Of a stretch of DNA of 64,000 bases, positions 24,701 to 33,800 are shown in pieces (positions within the stretch are counted from its first letter, which is position 1; every line of letters starts with the position of its first letter). The notes under the pieces are model-generated. The model saw nothing but the letters and a program-made list of their open reading frames with translations, was not told the DNA's origin and searched no databases. Source of the DNA: Enoplolaimus lenunculus (Eukaryota; Nematoda; Enoplea; Enoplida; Thoracostomopsidae); the NCBI GenBank assembly GCA_030248215.1, contig JASANG010002759.1, forward strand, positions 123,436-187,435, written 5' to 3'. A program made the position numbers and the translations under genes.

Positions 24701-25197
24701 TACAATTAAAAATCGTTTATACGTTTCATATAAACTGTGAAAAGCAGGCATTTTGACCAAAGTAAATTGCTGTAAATTACTATCTGACAAGTGTAGATAT
24801 ATTTATTTCGTTCATACAAGTATCTCTTGCTGTACAATCGCTTATAACTGTAAGCTGTGTAAATGTTCTAAAAAGCCAGTTAGGCATTTGCCGGAAATCG
24901 AGCGTTTGACCAGTTAACAATCCTAATCAGTGGCGCAAACCAAAAATTCCGGAAGGCAGGGGGCGGTGGCATTGACAGATCCAGAATTTTACGGATTGGG
25001 GATGAATTTGAGTAGAGAAGACACTAATTTGTAAAGGAATACAAAGATAAAGCGGAACCGGGACTTCAAATCCTTTTATTAAACTGTCGGAATTGCAGAC
25101 ATACGGAGCGCTGGCATCCGGTCGCTGTTCGGGCTGCTCCGAACAGCAATCGTCTTTTAGGATGTTGCCGTTGCAGACTAGGATAAACAGCTGTTTG
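17688..25197 (-). CDS. gene C: five-exon gene, unknown function, 3' part
   Basis: Five minus-strand exons fit in phase: 25197-25105 (0/0), 23787-23503 (0/0), 21346-21304 (0/1), 18140-18048 (1/1) and 17923-17688 (to TGA). Acceptors include TTTTTTTTCAG and CAATTTTCAG; donors include TCG|GTAAGA, CAG|GTAAAT and TCG|GTAATC. The last intron is only 124 bp; the others are 1.4-3.2 kb and hold transposons. The joined 249 residues run from a basic stretch (QRQHPKRRLLF) through a Ser/Thr/His-rich linker (HHQHHHHQ), a conserved-looking part (AKIKRISHDSAINLTQIQSE), a hydrophobic segment (VGSVVFALISLSGHRR, DCGVVVYF) and a C-terminus of alternating hydrophobic residues (LRFSFGFGFEK). The last two exons are the most secure (0.7), the 43-bp exon the least. 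The 5' end is not found. I do not recognise the family. Confidence 0.55.
18170..18332. mobile_element. hAT-like MITE family A in gene C intron
   Basis: Starts AGGTCCATAGCCAGC and ends TTTTGGCTACGGGCC. It sits about 30 bp upstream of the fourth gene C exon, close to its acceptor. Confidence 0.8.
18333..18746. other. gene C intron, possible extra exon
   Basis: On the minus strand, after GATTTTAG near 18423, a short open stretch reads ISVCNSTDNVHPLTITKAV. No donor of the right phase follows, so I do not include it in gene C. Confidence 0.2.
18747..19230. repeat. (TTG)n and long (CAA)n microsatellites
   Basis: (TTG)n at about 18747-18797, a 140-bp gap, then about 290 bp of CAA-based repeats (18938-19230). 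The two arrays are inverted relative to each other. All reading frames through them are low-complexity by-products. Confidence 0.95.
19366..19532. mobile_element. hAT-like MITE family A, worn
   Basis: Starts GGTCCCGTAGCCAGATGGAG and ends GAGCTAAGCTACGACACTG. Confidence 0.75.
19938..20085. mobile_element. hAT-like MITE family T1, worn
   Basis: CAGTAGATTAAGCGTATCCC, short GCCTAA tracts, CAAAAAATGTAGTCTAGAAT and the right end CTAAAAGTAACATAAGCC match the family; the left end is degraded. Confidence 0.7.
20247..20528. mobile_element. piggyBac-like MITE, second copy of the 3615 family
   Basis: AAGCCGTATTCACACATGAA at the left and AACATGCACGTGTGAACATG at the right, with GCAGCTGCAA motifs inside, match 3615-3919. 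TTAA is not preserved at both ends. Confidence 0.6.
20716..20940. repeat. (AAAC)n-rich low-complexity tract
   Basis: AAACAAACAAAC followed by degenerate AAAC/AAAT repeats. Confidence 0.9.
21069..21252. mobile_element. hAT-like MITE family T2
   Basis: Starts GGCCAATGTATAGAACAGCG and ends GTTGTATACATGGACC, with GCCTAA tracts and the AGTCTAAAGCCTAAACTGAT block inside. In a gene C intron. Confidence 0.8.
21531..21730. mobile_element. TGAGTCA palindromic MITE, TA-flanked
   Basis: CACTGCAAAAAATGGTGAGT at the left mirrors CTCACCATTTTTCGCAGTG at the right, with TA on both sides. The inside is an array of TGAGTCAAA / TTTGACTC in both orientations. Confidence 0.85.
21731..22008. other. gene C intron, nothing recognised
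   Basis: AT-rich, no repeat end recognised. Confidence 0.35.
22009..22181. mobile_element. hAT-like MITE family A
   Basis: CTGTCCTGTAACCAAGGG...GCTGGCTACGGACCTG, flanked by GGATTTTG and TAATTTTG, six of eight bases in common and fitting a worn 8-bp duplication. Confidence 0.75.
22460..22580. repeat. (AAAT)n microsatellite
   Basis: Mostly AAATAAATAAAT with small interruptions. Confidence 0.95.
22581..23261. other. gene C intron, nothing recognised
   Basis: No repeat end or exon recognised; GCGGGCCCGTCTTGG near 22777 is too short to assign. Confidence 0.35.
23262..23464. mobile_element. hAT-like MITE family T1, 30 bp from an exon
   Basis: CGTAACAGTAGATTAAGCGT at the left and CTTAAAGTAACATGAGCC at the right; it lacks the outermost left bases and carries a direct repeat of the CCTACTCTTTTATAGACCC block. 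It ends within 40 bp of the gene C exon 23787-23503. Confidence 0.8.
24007..24381. mobile_element. MITE, TATATGTCGTAGC family
   Basis: TATATGTCGTAGCACAAGTC on the left mirrors GACTTGCGCTACGACATATA on the right. The inside repeats GGGCTAGCCCA and CGTAATTC(C)G. Related to the composite element at 29211-31000. Confidence 0.8.
24382..25104. other. gene C intron, nothing recognised
   Basis: Contains one GACAGATCCAGAATTTT motif near 24975 from the GGCGGATCCAG repeat; otherwise nothing. Confidence 0.35.
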
Positions 25198-25218
25198 CTG
25201 CACGACATACAATGAAAT

Positions 25219-25255
25219 CAGGGTGTAACCGAAAATTATAAAATACCGGAACCTC
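25219..25255. mobile_element. end fragment of hAT-like family C
   Basis: CAGGGTGTAACCGAAAATTA is a family C terminus; no partner end is visible. It lies 20 bp upstream of the first gene C exon found. Confidence 0.5.
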
Positions 25256-25456
25256 AACTACTTGCTGAAAAATTAAAAACAGCTGAAAAAAACATTTCAC
25301 AAATCACGAAACCATTTTATATACACAGCATTCGACCTTTTAAACATTTGAAACCCGAACACAAAACCTGTGTTTGTGTGAACATTTACATTTAGGGTCT
25401 GGTTTTAAAAAACGTGGACAAAGCCACTACAAACTTTAATGGTTGTTAATTTACAT

Positions 25457-25628
25457 GACCAATGTGTAGAACAGGGTCGGAACAGTAGTATTATCATATT
25501 CCTAAGCCTAGGCCTAAGCGTCAGAATACGCCTATACCGAAGTCTAAGCAAAAAAATTAGTCTAAAGCTTAATCTTACTCTATTACAGCCCCACAGGAAA
25601 ACGTTACGGCCTTGTTCTATACAAAGGC
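25457..25628. mobile_element. hAT-like MITE family T2
   Basis: Starts GACCAATGTGTAGAACAGGG, ends CTTGTTCTATACAAAGGC, with GCCTAA-like tracts. TTTACA is shared at both flanks, compatible with a worn duplication. Confidence 0.75.
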
Positions 25629-25897
25629 CGTTTACACGATAGACAGTTTGATTATACTCAAATTAATAATGACATATTACTTGAAATTTGGACAAACAAT
25701 GGCTGCTACGTATTTTTATCAGCGAAACCTCAAAATATGGTACTCTATAACTACGGTCATTAGTAAAAACATAACACTAAGGCGGAAATTGGTTCAACTA
25801 CGATTTATAATTAAATCACTAACCAGGCTAAGTGATAGCCGGCACAGCGTTTCCGTTTTGGCTTGGTGTTGTAAACAAGCCAAAAAAATGGAGTCAG
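25629..25897. other. spacer, nothing recognised
   Basis: A plus-strand frame crosses it without any recognisable domain. Confidence 0.3.
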
Positions 25898-26246
25898 GTA
25901 CTCTCTCAAAGCTTCAAACTATCTTGATTTAAGCTTATGGTTCAGCAGTATTAAACTAACTTTTTAGATTAACTAAACTAACAGGTAGGTTTACGCTTAA
26001 ACTCATTTACATATTTTTAGTTTACGATAAACTTAATGAACTCTTAGATACACATAATTTTTGGGCTGCGTTTGTCACTTAAACTAAAAATAAGTTTACT
26101 TAAACTTGTGTCAAACTTAAAAACATGTTAGCTTAAGTGAAACTTAAAATTCAACTATATTTAGTCCGTCGAGCCATTTAAGTTTACTGAAACTAAAAGT
26201 CAAGCTTAGTTCTGCTATAATTTAAGTTAAAGTTTTTAGAGAGTAG
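25898..26246. repeat. foldback element rich in ACTTAA/TTAAGT
   Basis: TACTCTCTCAAAGCTTCAAACT at the left pairs with AGTTAAAGTTTTTAGAGAGTA at the right; between them, AAACTTAA and TTAAGTTT alternate densely. Confidence 0.7.
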
Positions 26247-26360
26247 ATGTTGTCGTGTACTCATATAAACAAAGATGATCTGATTGACCATACTTAGCAA
26301 GTTTTAAGTTTTTCAAATCTAACCGGTTACCGACAAAAATTGCTAAAGACACGCGGCACA

Positions 26361-26500
26361 CTAACAGGGTAGCGCTAGTACTTTTGATGACGTCCGGCGC
26401 CGTCTGCAACCGTGTACCGTAAGCGAATTTTACGCTTGTACAATATTGTATGCTACCGGACGCTGACGCTCGGCGCGGCACAGACGGGTTATAGCGTCAC
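26361..26500. mobile_element. MITE, TAAGGGTGTCGCTATA family
   Basis: GGGTAGCGCTAGTACTTTTG, GATGACGTCCGGCGCCGTC and the right end GGTTATAGCGTCAC match copies at 29511, 44141 and 49583. Confidence 0.65.
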
Positions 26501-26553
26501 AAATACACTTAGACATGACAAGCCATTGAACTGACTATACGTCATAAAAAATT

Positions 26554-26823
26554 GGCCAATGTAAGGAATAGGACCGGAACAGTATTATGAGCATATTCCT
26601 AAGCCTAAGCCTAAGCCCAAGTCTAAGCGCAAGAATGAGCATATTCCTAAGCATAAGCCTAAGCCTGTGCCAAGCAAAAAAATAGTCTAAAGCTTAAGCT
26701 TACTCTTTATTCCCAAGACTAAGCGTAAGCCTGCCTACGCCAAGCAAAAAATAGTCTAACTCTTAAGCTTACGCGTTTCTAGTCCCACAGACAAACGTTC
26801 CGCCCCTGAACTTTACATGGGCC
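26554..26823. mobile_element. hAT-like MITE family T2, expanded
   Basis: Starts GGCCAATGTAAGGAATAGGA, ends CTGAACTTTACATGGGCC. The GCCTAAGC block and the CAAAAAATAGTCTAA block are each present twice, so it is longer than other copies. Confidence 0.85.
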
Positions 26824-27263
26824 GGAAAATTTCACATTTTAACCATCCGATCAGTTTTAAGACATTCGTGTAGTAGTAGTAGTAGTTTAAATGTCAGAAC
26901 CTCACTTTTACACAACAACGAATTAAAGCAGACAACACAATATGTACAAATACTGAAAACGCCAGTTCAACATCGCGTTCAACTCAACTGCAACATAATA
27001 ATAATAATGACAACGATATTAGAAGAGAATTTTTGAAAATATTTACATCGAAACACACTCAAGAACGTTGCGTAATCATCGTTTCTGAACAGTTCAGATG
27101 CGTGAGACTAAACTAAATGATTATATATACTTTAGTGAATGTAATTCTTAACTAAAATCTGCTTGTGAAACAATGTCTTTCTCATTTTGGTCGGTCGCTA
27201 TCTTTACCCAACTGAGTCAAGTTAGGCTTGTTGTGTTTATTCTATACACTTGCTCAAACTATT
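26824..27263. other. spacer; left part shared with 58771-58843
   Basis: From about 27185, GGTCGCTATCTTTACCCAAC and the following GAGTCAAGTTAGGCTTG also occur at about 58777, directly before another copy of the next element, so the repeat unit is larger than its inverted ends suggest. Confidence 0.55.
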
Positions 27264-27482
27264 GCCCATATTCTCAAATGCGTACAGCACCTATCATAAG
27301 TTAGCGATAGGTTTTCAAACTAACGAACATCTGCAATTGCAGGTCTCAAAATTGGTACAGAAGTAGGGCGATTCAAACGCGAACAATGTGCTCGATTTCG
27401 AACCTCACCACTGGCTGGTGCCAAAGTTACACGACTTATCACCAACTGATGATAGGTGCTAGACACGTTCGAGAATACGGGC
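27264..27482. mobile_element. MITE, GCCCATATTCTCAAATG family
   Basis: GCCCATATTCTCAAATGCGT at the left mirrors ACACGTTCGAGAATACGGGC at the right; inside, CACCTATCATAAGTTAGCGA is mirrored by CAACTGATGATAGGTGCTAG. Further copies at 27502, 58844 and 59873. Confidence 0.8.
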
Positions 27483-27501
27483 TTAAATAATTTGCCAACC
27501 T

Positions 27502-27719
27502 GGGCCTATATACTCAAATCTATATAGCAACTATGATCAGTTAGTAATAGGCTTTCAAACACGCTATAACAGCTGTTGAACTCAAAATCGGTACAGAAGT
27601 GGAGCAAATCATATGCAAAAAATATACTTAATTTTAAGCCTCAGCATTCACTGGTTTGAAAGCTACAAGACCAATCACAAGCTGGCGATAGGTGCTACAC
27701 AAATTTGACAATACGAAAC
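27502..27719. mobile_element. MITE, GCCCATATTCTCAAATG family, second copy
   Basis: GGGCCTATATACTCAAATCT and GGTGCTACACAAATTTGACA form the ends. It lies 20 bp from the previous copy, in the same orientation. Confidence 0.75.
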
Positions 27720-28258
27720 CCTAACATCGGAACCAGTATTGGATGGATTCTAGGGACCAAATTTGAGAATAACGGATCGTTTGCCTTTGTAATCACAGTA
27801 TTTAAATTCTGATAAACAAACCTATTAATAACAAAACAGTCTCTCAGTTGTACAATTGATTGCTCCTCCTGAAAATTAAAATGTTGTTGACCTCTGACAC
27901 TGATTGCGTTGACATAAACAACAATGACCATTTATATATGCATTCAAATTTATAAGAAACAGTTTAAACTGAAATTTAAAACAGTCCAGCCAGCGGCAGT
28001 TTTGGTTTAAATTTAATGCGGGATTCAAGCAGACAAATATTGCCTTTTTGAATATGATATTGAGTCTATTGGCAGACAAAATGTTACCCAATAGGCTAAT
28101 AGGGACAAAACGTGTCTCAGGCTGCCCTGATTAAAACGTGAACCCGTCATAACCACGCAACACTATACTTATGCACTCAACACACTTCTGGATAAAGTAG
28201 ATTTAAGTCGGTTTTTTTGCACGATGAAAAAAATTTAAAATAGGTTTGGTGTAAATGC
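27720..28258. other. spacer, nothing recognised
   Basis: No exon or repeat end recognised. Confidence 0.35.
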
Positions 28259-28770
28259 AAGCCCGTAGCCAGCTCACCTTGTTAAACGAGCTAAAAATTA
28301 TTCAAGAGGGGCCAGGGTGCAATCGGAATTTCCACATTTTAATTTTAGGCCTACTTGTTATGATATGTTGTATAAATATTCTGCATCATTTATCATCAAA
28401 TTATTTTCGACATGTTAACTTATCAATAATTGATTGTAGTTTAGCTTTACAGAGCTAAAAAATTATTGCCAGTTTGTTTATGTGACGCCTTTGAGAATTG
28501 TTGCCGGCCAACAGACATTCTAAATCAATATTATACTTTGTTAATAATACAAATTATCCGCATAGTCACAAATTTTGTAGTTCCGATTCCGGTATATATA
28601 AATTTGCTCTTCCGATTCCATTATAATCCAGTTCTGCTTTGCACCCCTAGAGCGGCATAGAAAGCGTTTCTGTTGACTTACAAGCAAGGTTGTAAATTTT
28701 CTCGGGGGGGGGCAGAATTTTTTCACGGGAATACTGAGCTCCCCGTCGCTGGGTTACCTTCTCGTGTAAA
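28259..28770. mobile_element. hAT-like MITE family A, split by a family C insertion
   Basis: The left part (AAGCCCGTAGCCAGCTCACC) and right part (TTGACTTACAAGCAAGGTTG ... CGCTGGGTTACC) are one family A element interrupted at 28313-28648. Confidence 0.85.
28313..28648. mobile_element. hAT-like MITE family C inserted in family A
   Basis: CAGGGTGCAATCGGAATTTC at the left, TTCTGCTTTGCACCCCT at the right. AGAGGGGC (28305-28312) and AGAGCGGC (28649-28656) flank it, an 8-bp duplication with one difference. Confidence 0.85.
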
Positions 28771-29210
28771 CAGTTTTGCTCCATTTCGAGCCTTTATGTA
28801 TTGGTATACCACGTATGACTATACTCTTTCCTTAAAATACATTTCTATAATCCCTTCATGTTGTGCTATCTCATTCTTTCTCCAATAAACGTGTAAAGTC
28901 CTAAATACGGTAGCGTCTACGGATTGACAAGCAATGCATATGCTCAAAATAACTAAGAACTAAACTTAAAACCTAAGCCGTTTGCTTGAGATAAAGTAAA
29001 TTTGGCATAACTTGGAATTTGAAACATTCCGAAGGCATCAAATGGTATTTTAAAAATTACGACCAAGCCACAAAAAATTACTGTGCACTTAGCGCAGTAT
29101 TACGGTTCGAGATCTGTCTGAACTGGCTCTGGTAACATATAAAAGGGTCCGATCAGGACTAATTAATGCGTGTTTATGACTTATAGTTTAACCAAAATAT
29201 TCTTTCACTG
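28771..29210. other. spacer, nothing recognised
   Basis: No exon or repeat end recognised. Confidence 0.35.
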
Positions 29211-29510
29211 TATATGTCGCAGCACAAGTCGTAATTCTGCTCAATCCCAAACTAGGTTTGTCCAAAGCGGAATTACGCCCTGGGCTAGCTAGAGCTAACT
29301 TCATTTTTGTGAGTAGATTTGGTTTTTTCGGTGTATATTGTTTGTAGAATTTCGAGCTGTTTAAGTTTGGCATTTTTCCAAAAACACTTCTTTTCTTCTA
29401 TCTTGTTGAATACTGTCATAAGTTCGGTTGTGCGGTGTACCTTGTGTATGAAAAGTAGGTTAGTGTTTGAATGTTTCGTCTTTTGAGATTGAGACAAATC
29501 ATAGGTATAG

Positions 29511-29686
29511 TTAAGATGGCGCTATAGTTTTGATGTCGTCCGGCGCCGTCCATCATCGCACGGCAGTGTATACAGCAAAGCATGTGAATTTCTGCATGTG
29601 ATCACATAACAATTCATAAACAAAATTTTTTAACTTGTGGTACCCCGTACGACATCGGACGCGCCGCACGACAAGTATACCGCCAA
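29511..29686. mobile_element. MITE, TAAGGGTGTCGCTATA family
   Basis: TTAAGATGGCGCTATAGTTT, GTCGTCCGGCGCCGTCC and the mirrored GACATCGGACGCGCCG...AGTATACCGCCAA give the family signature. Confidence 0.7.
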
Positions 29687-29966
29687 TTACAAAATTAAAA
29701 TCTTTTCAATCCCTTACACAATTTATGTGCTAACAATTAACATGTATATAATATCAGGATATGAAAAAACATCCGATGTCCGTCACTAGTCAATTATTGA
29801 ATTTTCGAAACATTTTGCCTGTAGCGCTGTTCAAAACAAAACTTCCTAGTCAAATTCCACCAATCTAATCAGCTCAAAACTAAAGATAATAAAAATTGTA
29901 TAAAGCTTCACAATTATATAAGCTCTTGTCAGCGCAAAATTCTACAGCTTCTCGCTCGCTTCACTC

Positions 29967-30185
29967 GCAAATTCTTCAAATCTGACCCTAAAAAGTACGC
30001 CCACAAAGACCCAAATCTGACCCTAAAAAGTACGCCCACAAAGACCCAAATCTGACCGTAAAAAGTACGCCCACAAAGACCCAAATCTGACCCTAAAAAG
30101 TACGCCCACAAAGACCCAAATCTGACCGTAAAAAGTACGCCCACAAAGACCCAAATCTGACCCTAAAAAGTACGCCCACAAACAC
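29967..30185. repeat. 35-bp tandem repeat, about six units
   Basis: CCCAAATCTGACC(C/G)TAAAAAGTACGCCCACAAAGA repeats with an alternating C/G difference that suggests a 70-bp higher-order unit. The Gly/Leu/Arg-rich minus-strand frames are by-products. Confidence 0.95.
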
Positions 30186-30270
30186 CCAAAACTGAAGCTC
30201 TGCACAAGAATTAAAGGTAATGGTGTGTAGCTTTTCGCTCGCGATATTTTCTTCAAACCGTGTTCACGTG

Positions 30271-30682
30271 CAGGGATTGGCGGTCTCGGATAGAAACTGA
30301 GACCGAGACTGAGATCTGACTATCGAGAACGGCCAAGAAAAGCCTTGGTCACGGTCAATTTTTGGTCATCACCGAAAAAAACGAAATTTCCAAAATAAAT
30401 TATTTCTAATGCTTTTATCGTAGTTTTTTTGTGTTTTTTATAGTTTTTTGTACTTTTCATAGTTTTTTCCTGTTTTTCCAGACTATCTGCTTGGTATTAT
30501 TGCGTAACTATGAAGTTTTACATTTCACAGAAAAGCCATCACTTACCTACTTCAACAATACGGTAATACATTTACTGAATCCTCGACTTCTTGTCTCGGT
30601 TCCAAAACACCGAGACTCAAAAAAAGCGAGACAGAGACCTGCCAAATACCGAGACTTGCCGAGACCGAGACTCCCATCCCTG
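30271..30682. mobile_element. hAT-like MITE family D
   Basis: CAGGGATTGGCGGTCTCGG at the left pairs with GACTCCCATCCCTG at the right (412 bp). Flanks TTCACGTG and TTCACATA agree at six of eight bases. CCGAGAC repeats line both arms. Confidence 0.8.
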
Positions 30683-30739
30683 TTCACATAACGAACAATG
30701 CAACCAATCACAAGGTGTGCTCTGACAGTAGACAAAAAA

Positions 30740-30960
30740 TTACGCCGTAGGCTAGCCCAAGTCGTAATTCCGCGCTGGACTAGCCCAAGTCGTAACTCCG
30801 CGCTAGACTAGCCCAAGTCGTAATTCCGCGCTAGACTAGCCCAAGTCGTAATTGCGCGCTAGACTAGCCCAAGTCGTAATTCCGCGCTGGACTCGCCCAA
30901 GTCGTAATTCCGCGCTAGACTAGCCCAAGTCGTAATTTCGCGCTGGGCTAGCCCAATTCT
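30740..30960. repeat. 28-bp tandem repeat, about seven units
   Basis: Unit GACTAGCCCAAGTCGTAATT plus CCGCGCTA, very homogeneous. The same words occur singly in the MITE at 24007, so the array arose by expansion inside such an element. Confidence 0.95.
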
Positions 30961-31276
30961 CGGAATGAGGCTAAATTACGGCTTGGGTTACGACATATAC
31001 ACCACCACATCAAACCAGCGTCGAAACAAAGAAACGAAATAAAAAATGAAAACAAGCGTCACACGGTCGCACTTTGCTGACAATAGCAAAATTTATAAAA
31101 TTCTACAACAAACATCACAAACAACGTGTTTGTTGTTGCATTTTGCGAGTAGAATTTTTAATATTAAAAAAATCACTAAACATTTTCAAAACAGCTTTGA
31201 AGCGTTTGCCACTTGTTTAATATTCTAAAATATCGCACAATTTATATACGGAATTGTGGCTTTCGATCGAAAACTC

Positions 31277-31431
31277 GACCAATGTATAGAACACGACCGT
31301 AATAGTAGTATAAGCATATTCCTAAGCCTAATAGCCTAAACGGAAGCAAAAAAAATATAATTTTCAGCTTACGCTGTACGCTATAGCCGTCCTACAGAAA
31401 AACGTTCTGGCCCGTGATCTTTTCATGGGCG
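31277..31431. mobile_element. hAT-like MITE family T2
   Basis: GACCAATGTATAGAACACGA and GTGATCTTTTCATGGGC ends; a short copy with one GCCTAA tract. Confidence 0.75.
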
Positions 31432-31961
31432 CAAAGTTAAAAGGCTACTGTACAGTTTTCTCGATATTTTTAAAGTTAAGGCGTTTAGGTTTCAGGCAAA
31501 CGCGTAACTTAGGTATAATTCTAAATTAAGCAATGTTTTATAGAGAGCGCTTCACGAAATTTTTGCTGCAGATACGATGCGGTTTGTAGGAAATGTTTTT
31601 CCTAATCTCAAACACATGAGCCTAAGCGTAAAAATGTGACGGAAAATTGTCCAAGAGCCAGTTCAGAAGCAGAAGTATGATTGAAATACAGGTAATTGAG
31701 AATAAAAAAGGCTTCATCGCGTTTACATTCTTTCTCGTTATATTTTTATGGTTCTGGTTTGTTCATTTAACATTAAGGCGCTTACGCTAAGACCTGAGCA
31801 ATGGTTTTGGTTTAGGCACAGGCATGCATTGTTTAACCATTAAGCGTAAATGTTGGGGAAAGTGTACAAGAGCCTAAAGCTGGTTTGTTTTAATTTAGGC
31901 AAACATAACATGCAAAAACCATGTAAACACTAACGAAACAAGAATGGTATCTCAACCAAAC
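31432..31961. other. spacer, nothing recognised
   Basis: Scattered TTAGGC-like words but no repeat ends or exons. Confidence 0.35.
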
Positions 31962-32330
31962 CATAAGGATGACGTTATACTTTTTGACTATTTTACTGTC
32001 CGGCACTGTACGGCAATACACGTGAATTGTTACATGGCCATTATGTGGCCGGCCCATGTTAGTTTAAGGGGTGTCCAGGTTTATGGTGGGTCTATTAAAA
32101 TACTAGGTTTAGATTCTAGATTATATTTTTTGCTTACGCTTAGGCTTGGGCTTGGGCTTAGGCTTAGGAACTCATTTTTGCAACGCTTCGGCTTAGGCTT
32201 AGGCTTAATCTACCGTTACGTTCATTAAAGTAACATTGGTCATGTGGCCTTACAATTTGCGACCATAAGTTTGTTCTGACTTTCGGCGCCGGACGGCACC
32301 GTGGGACACATCGATCGCAACCCTAAAATT
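31962..32330. mobile_element. TAAGGGTG-family MITE split by a T1 insertion
   Basis: ATGACGTTATACTTTTTGAC and CTGTCCGGCACTGTACGG on the left, TTTCGGCGCCGGACGGCACC on the right; the T1 element at 32051-32241 sits between them. Confidence 0.6.
32051..32241. mobile_element. hAT-like MITE family T1 with exact 8-bp duplication
   Basis: GGCCCATGTTAGTTTAAGGG ... AAAGTAACATTGGTC, flanked by ATGTGGCC at 32043-32050 and 32242-32249. Inside are TTAGGCTTGGGCTTAGGC tracts. Confidence 0.93.
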
Positions 32331-32817
32331 ATACCCCCAAAGAAAAGCAGTTAAAGCTTACCTCGCTCATCTTTTTGACGTGCAACGGTGGTCGACCAAT
32401 GTTAACGTTCGAATAGCATAACTTTTACAGTGAGATTTGAAATGTTCACCGGGTAAAATATAATCAACAAACTATGAATACTTTGCTGAAAAAAAATTAT
32501 ATTTTGATTAAAGATAGTATAATTAAAATGAACATTAAAAATGCTGAAAACTGGCAAAACAAAATATACTTGTTACCGAAAAATTTATTGTTACCGAAAA
32601 TTTTATTTTTAACGCTATTGTATAATCGCTTTTAATGGTGTAAACACACCATTTAGAACGTCAACATCTCGAAACAAATACAGTAGCTGAAAACGTATGA
32701 TAAATGATGTAGTATAACACAAATTTTAGCAATACACGCTCAGACGATTTTAGAAAAATAAATTAGAATAATATAAAAATTCTTCTTAAATTTCCGAATG
32801 AGGAAATTGATCAATGC
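32331..32817. other. spacer, nothing recognised
   Basis: AT-rich, without exon or repeat end. Confidence 0.35.
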
Positions 32818-32927
32818 CAAAATACCGGAAAAAATTCCGGTGACAAAAATACCGGATTTAGTACCGGGACCGGATAGTGAAAAATACAGGATTTTCCTAC
32901 CGGAACCGGAATTCCGGTTGCACCCAG
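32818..32927. mobile_element. hAT-like MITE family C, short
   Basis: AAATACCGG/CCGG motifs and the right terminus GGAATTCCGGTTGCACCC. Confidence 0.6.
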
Positions 32928-33124
32928 GTTATAATATACTACGACCTCGTGTATGTGCCTACCTCGTTTTCCGCAGTCGGAATTTTCAGATTTAAGCATA
33001 ACTTACTTACTTACTTTTAGGTTTAGACTTAGCTTACAGGTTTGGACTTAGGCTTACGTTCAAAGGTGTTTTTATTTTGAAAATAACAATAATCTGATCG
33101 TAGGTTAGTTTTAACGAACCAATT

Positions 33125-33252
33125 GAAAATTGTTGCCAGCTAACAGATCACCTAAATTAATATATTTGTTAATACAAAATATACGTATTGTCACAAAATT
33201 TGTACGTTTCATTCCGATTACTGTATAATCCAGTTCCGTTTTGCACCCTGCT
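33125..33252. mobile_element. hAT-like MITE family C, left-truncated
   Basis: Aligns by eye to the right third of the element at 28313-28648 and ends AGTTCCGTTTTGCACCCTG. Confidence 0.65.
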
Positions 33253-33800
33253 GCACATGTTAAATTGATAAATATTGATTAAACACACTATATATTTAAA
33301 GTATTTGTGTGTGCCCCACGCCACAAATAAAAATCCTGGCTACGCTCATGCTTAGGTTGGCTTATCGCTCTCGTCAAAGTGTACAATCACCCAAAATACT
33401 ACATATTCTGTATGCTATGTTGCTGGTTAATTGTTCCACCAAAAAACAAACAAAATACAGAAATTAATACAACGGTCTGGTAAAACTCCATATATATCGC
33501 GTGCTATACCGAAAACTACGCAATTCTCATTGTACAATGGAAAAGCAATATTTTGGCAAGAAATTTTCCAACATTTTTTGCTGTATTTTGCCTGAATTAT
33601 TCGAAGAAAATTTAAATTTTCTATACTCCGTACAAAACAAATGTTGTTTATTTGAACAAAAACACTCGCACACGGATTGGTTTTTAAAAACCAAAATTTG
33701 TGGGCAAAAAAGGCATCGAATCATAAAATTTCCGTATCATAAACAAACCATTGTTTTGACAACTTTGAGTTGCCTTTACCCACGCACCATATTATATACC
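33253..33800. other. spacer with an orphan frame
   Basis: A plus-strand frame of 105 codons (33501-33818) and an overlapping minus-strand one of 65 codons are open, but neither shows a domain or splice context, so I call neither. Confidence 0.3.

Larger units (their letters stand above)
29211..31000. mobile_element. 1.8-kb composite with TATATGTCGYAGC ends
   Basis: TATATGTCGCAGCACAAGTC at 29211 and its inverted counterpart GGCTTGGGTTACGACATATA ending at 30999 bracket 1.79 kb. Inside lie a TAAGGGTG-family MITE (29511-29686), a 35-bp tandem array, a family D hAT-like element and a 28-bp tandem array. No transposase-like frame is visible. The two ends may belong to one expanded element or to two insertions. 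Confidence 0.6.

Noticed and set aside
29929-30256. Gly/Leu/Cys/Arg repeat frames
   Set aside because: Translation of the 35-bp tandem repeat inside a composite transposon.
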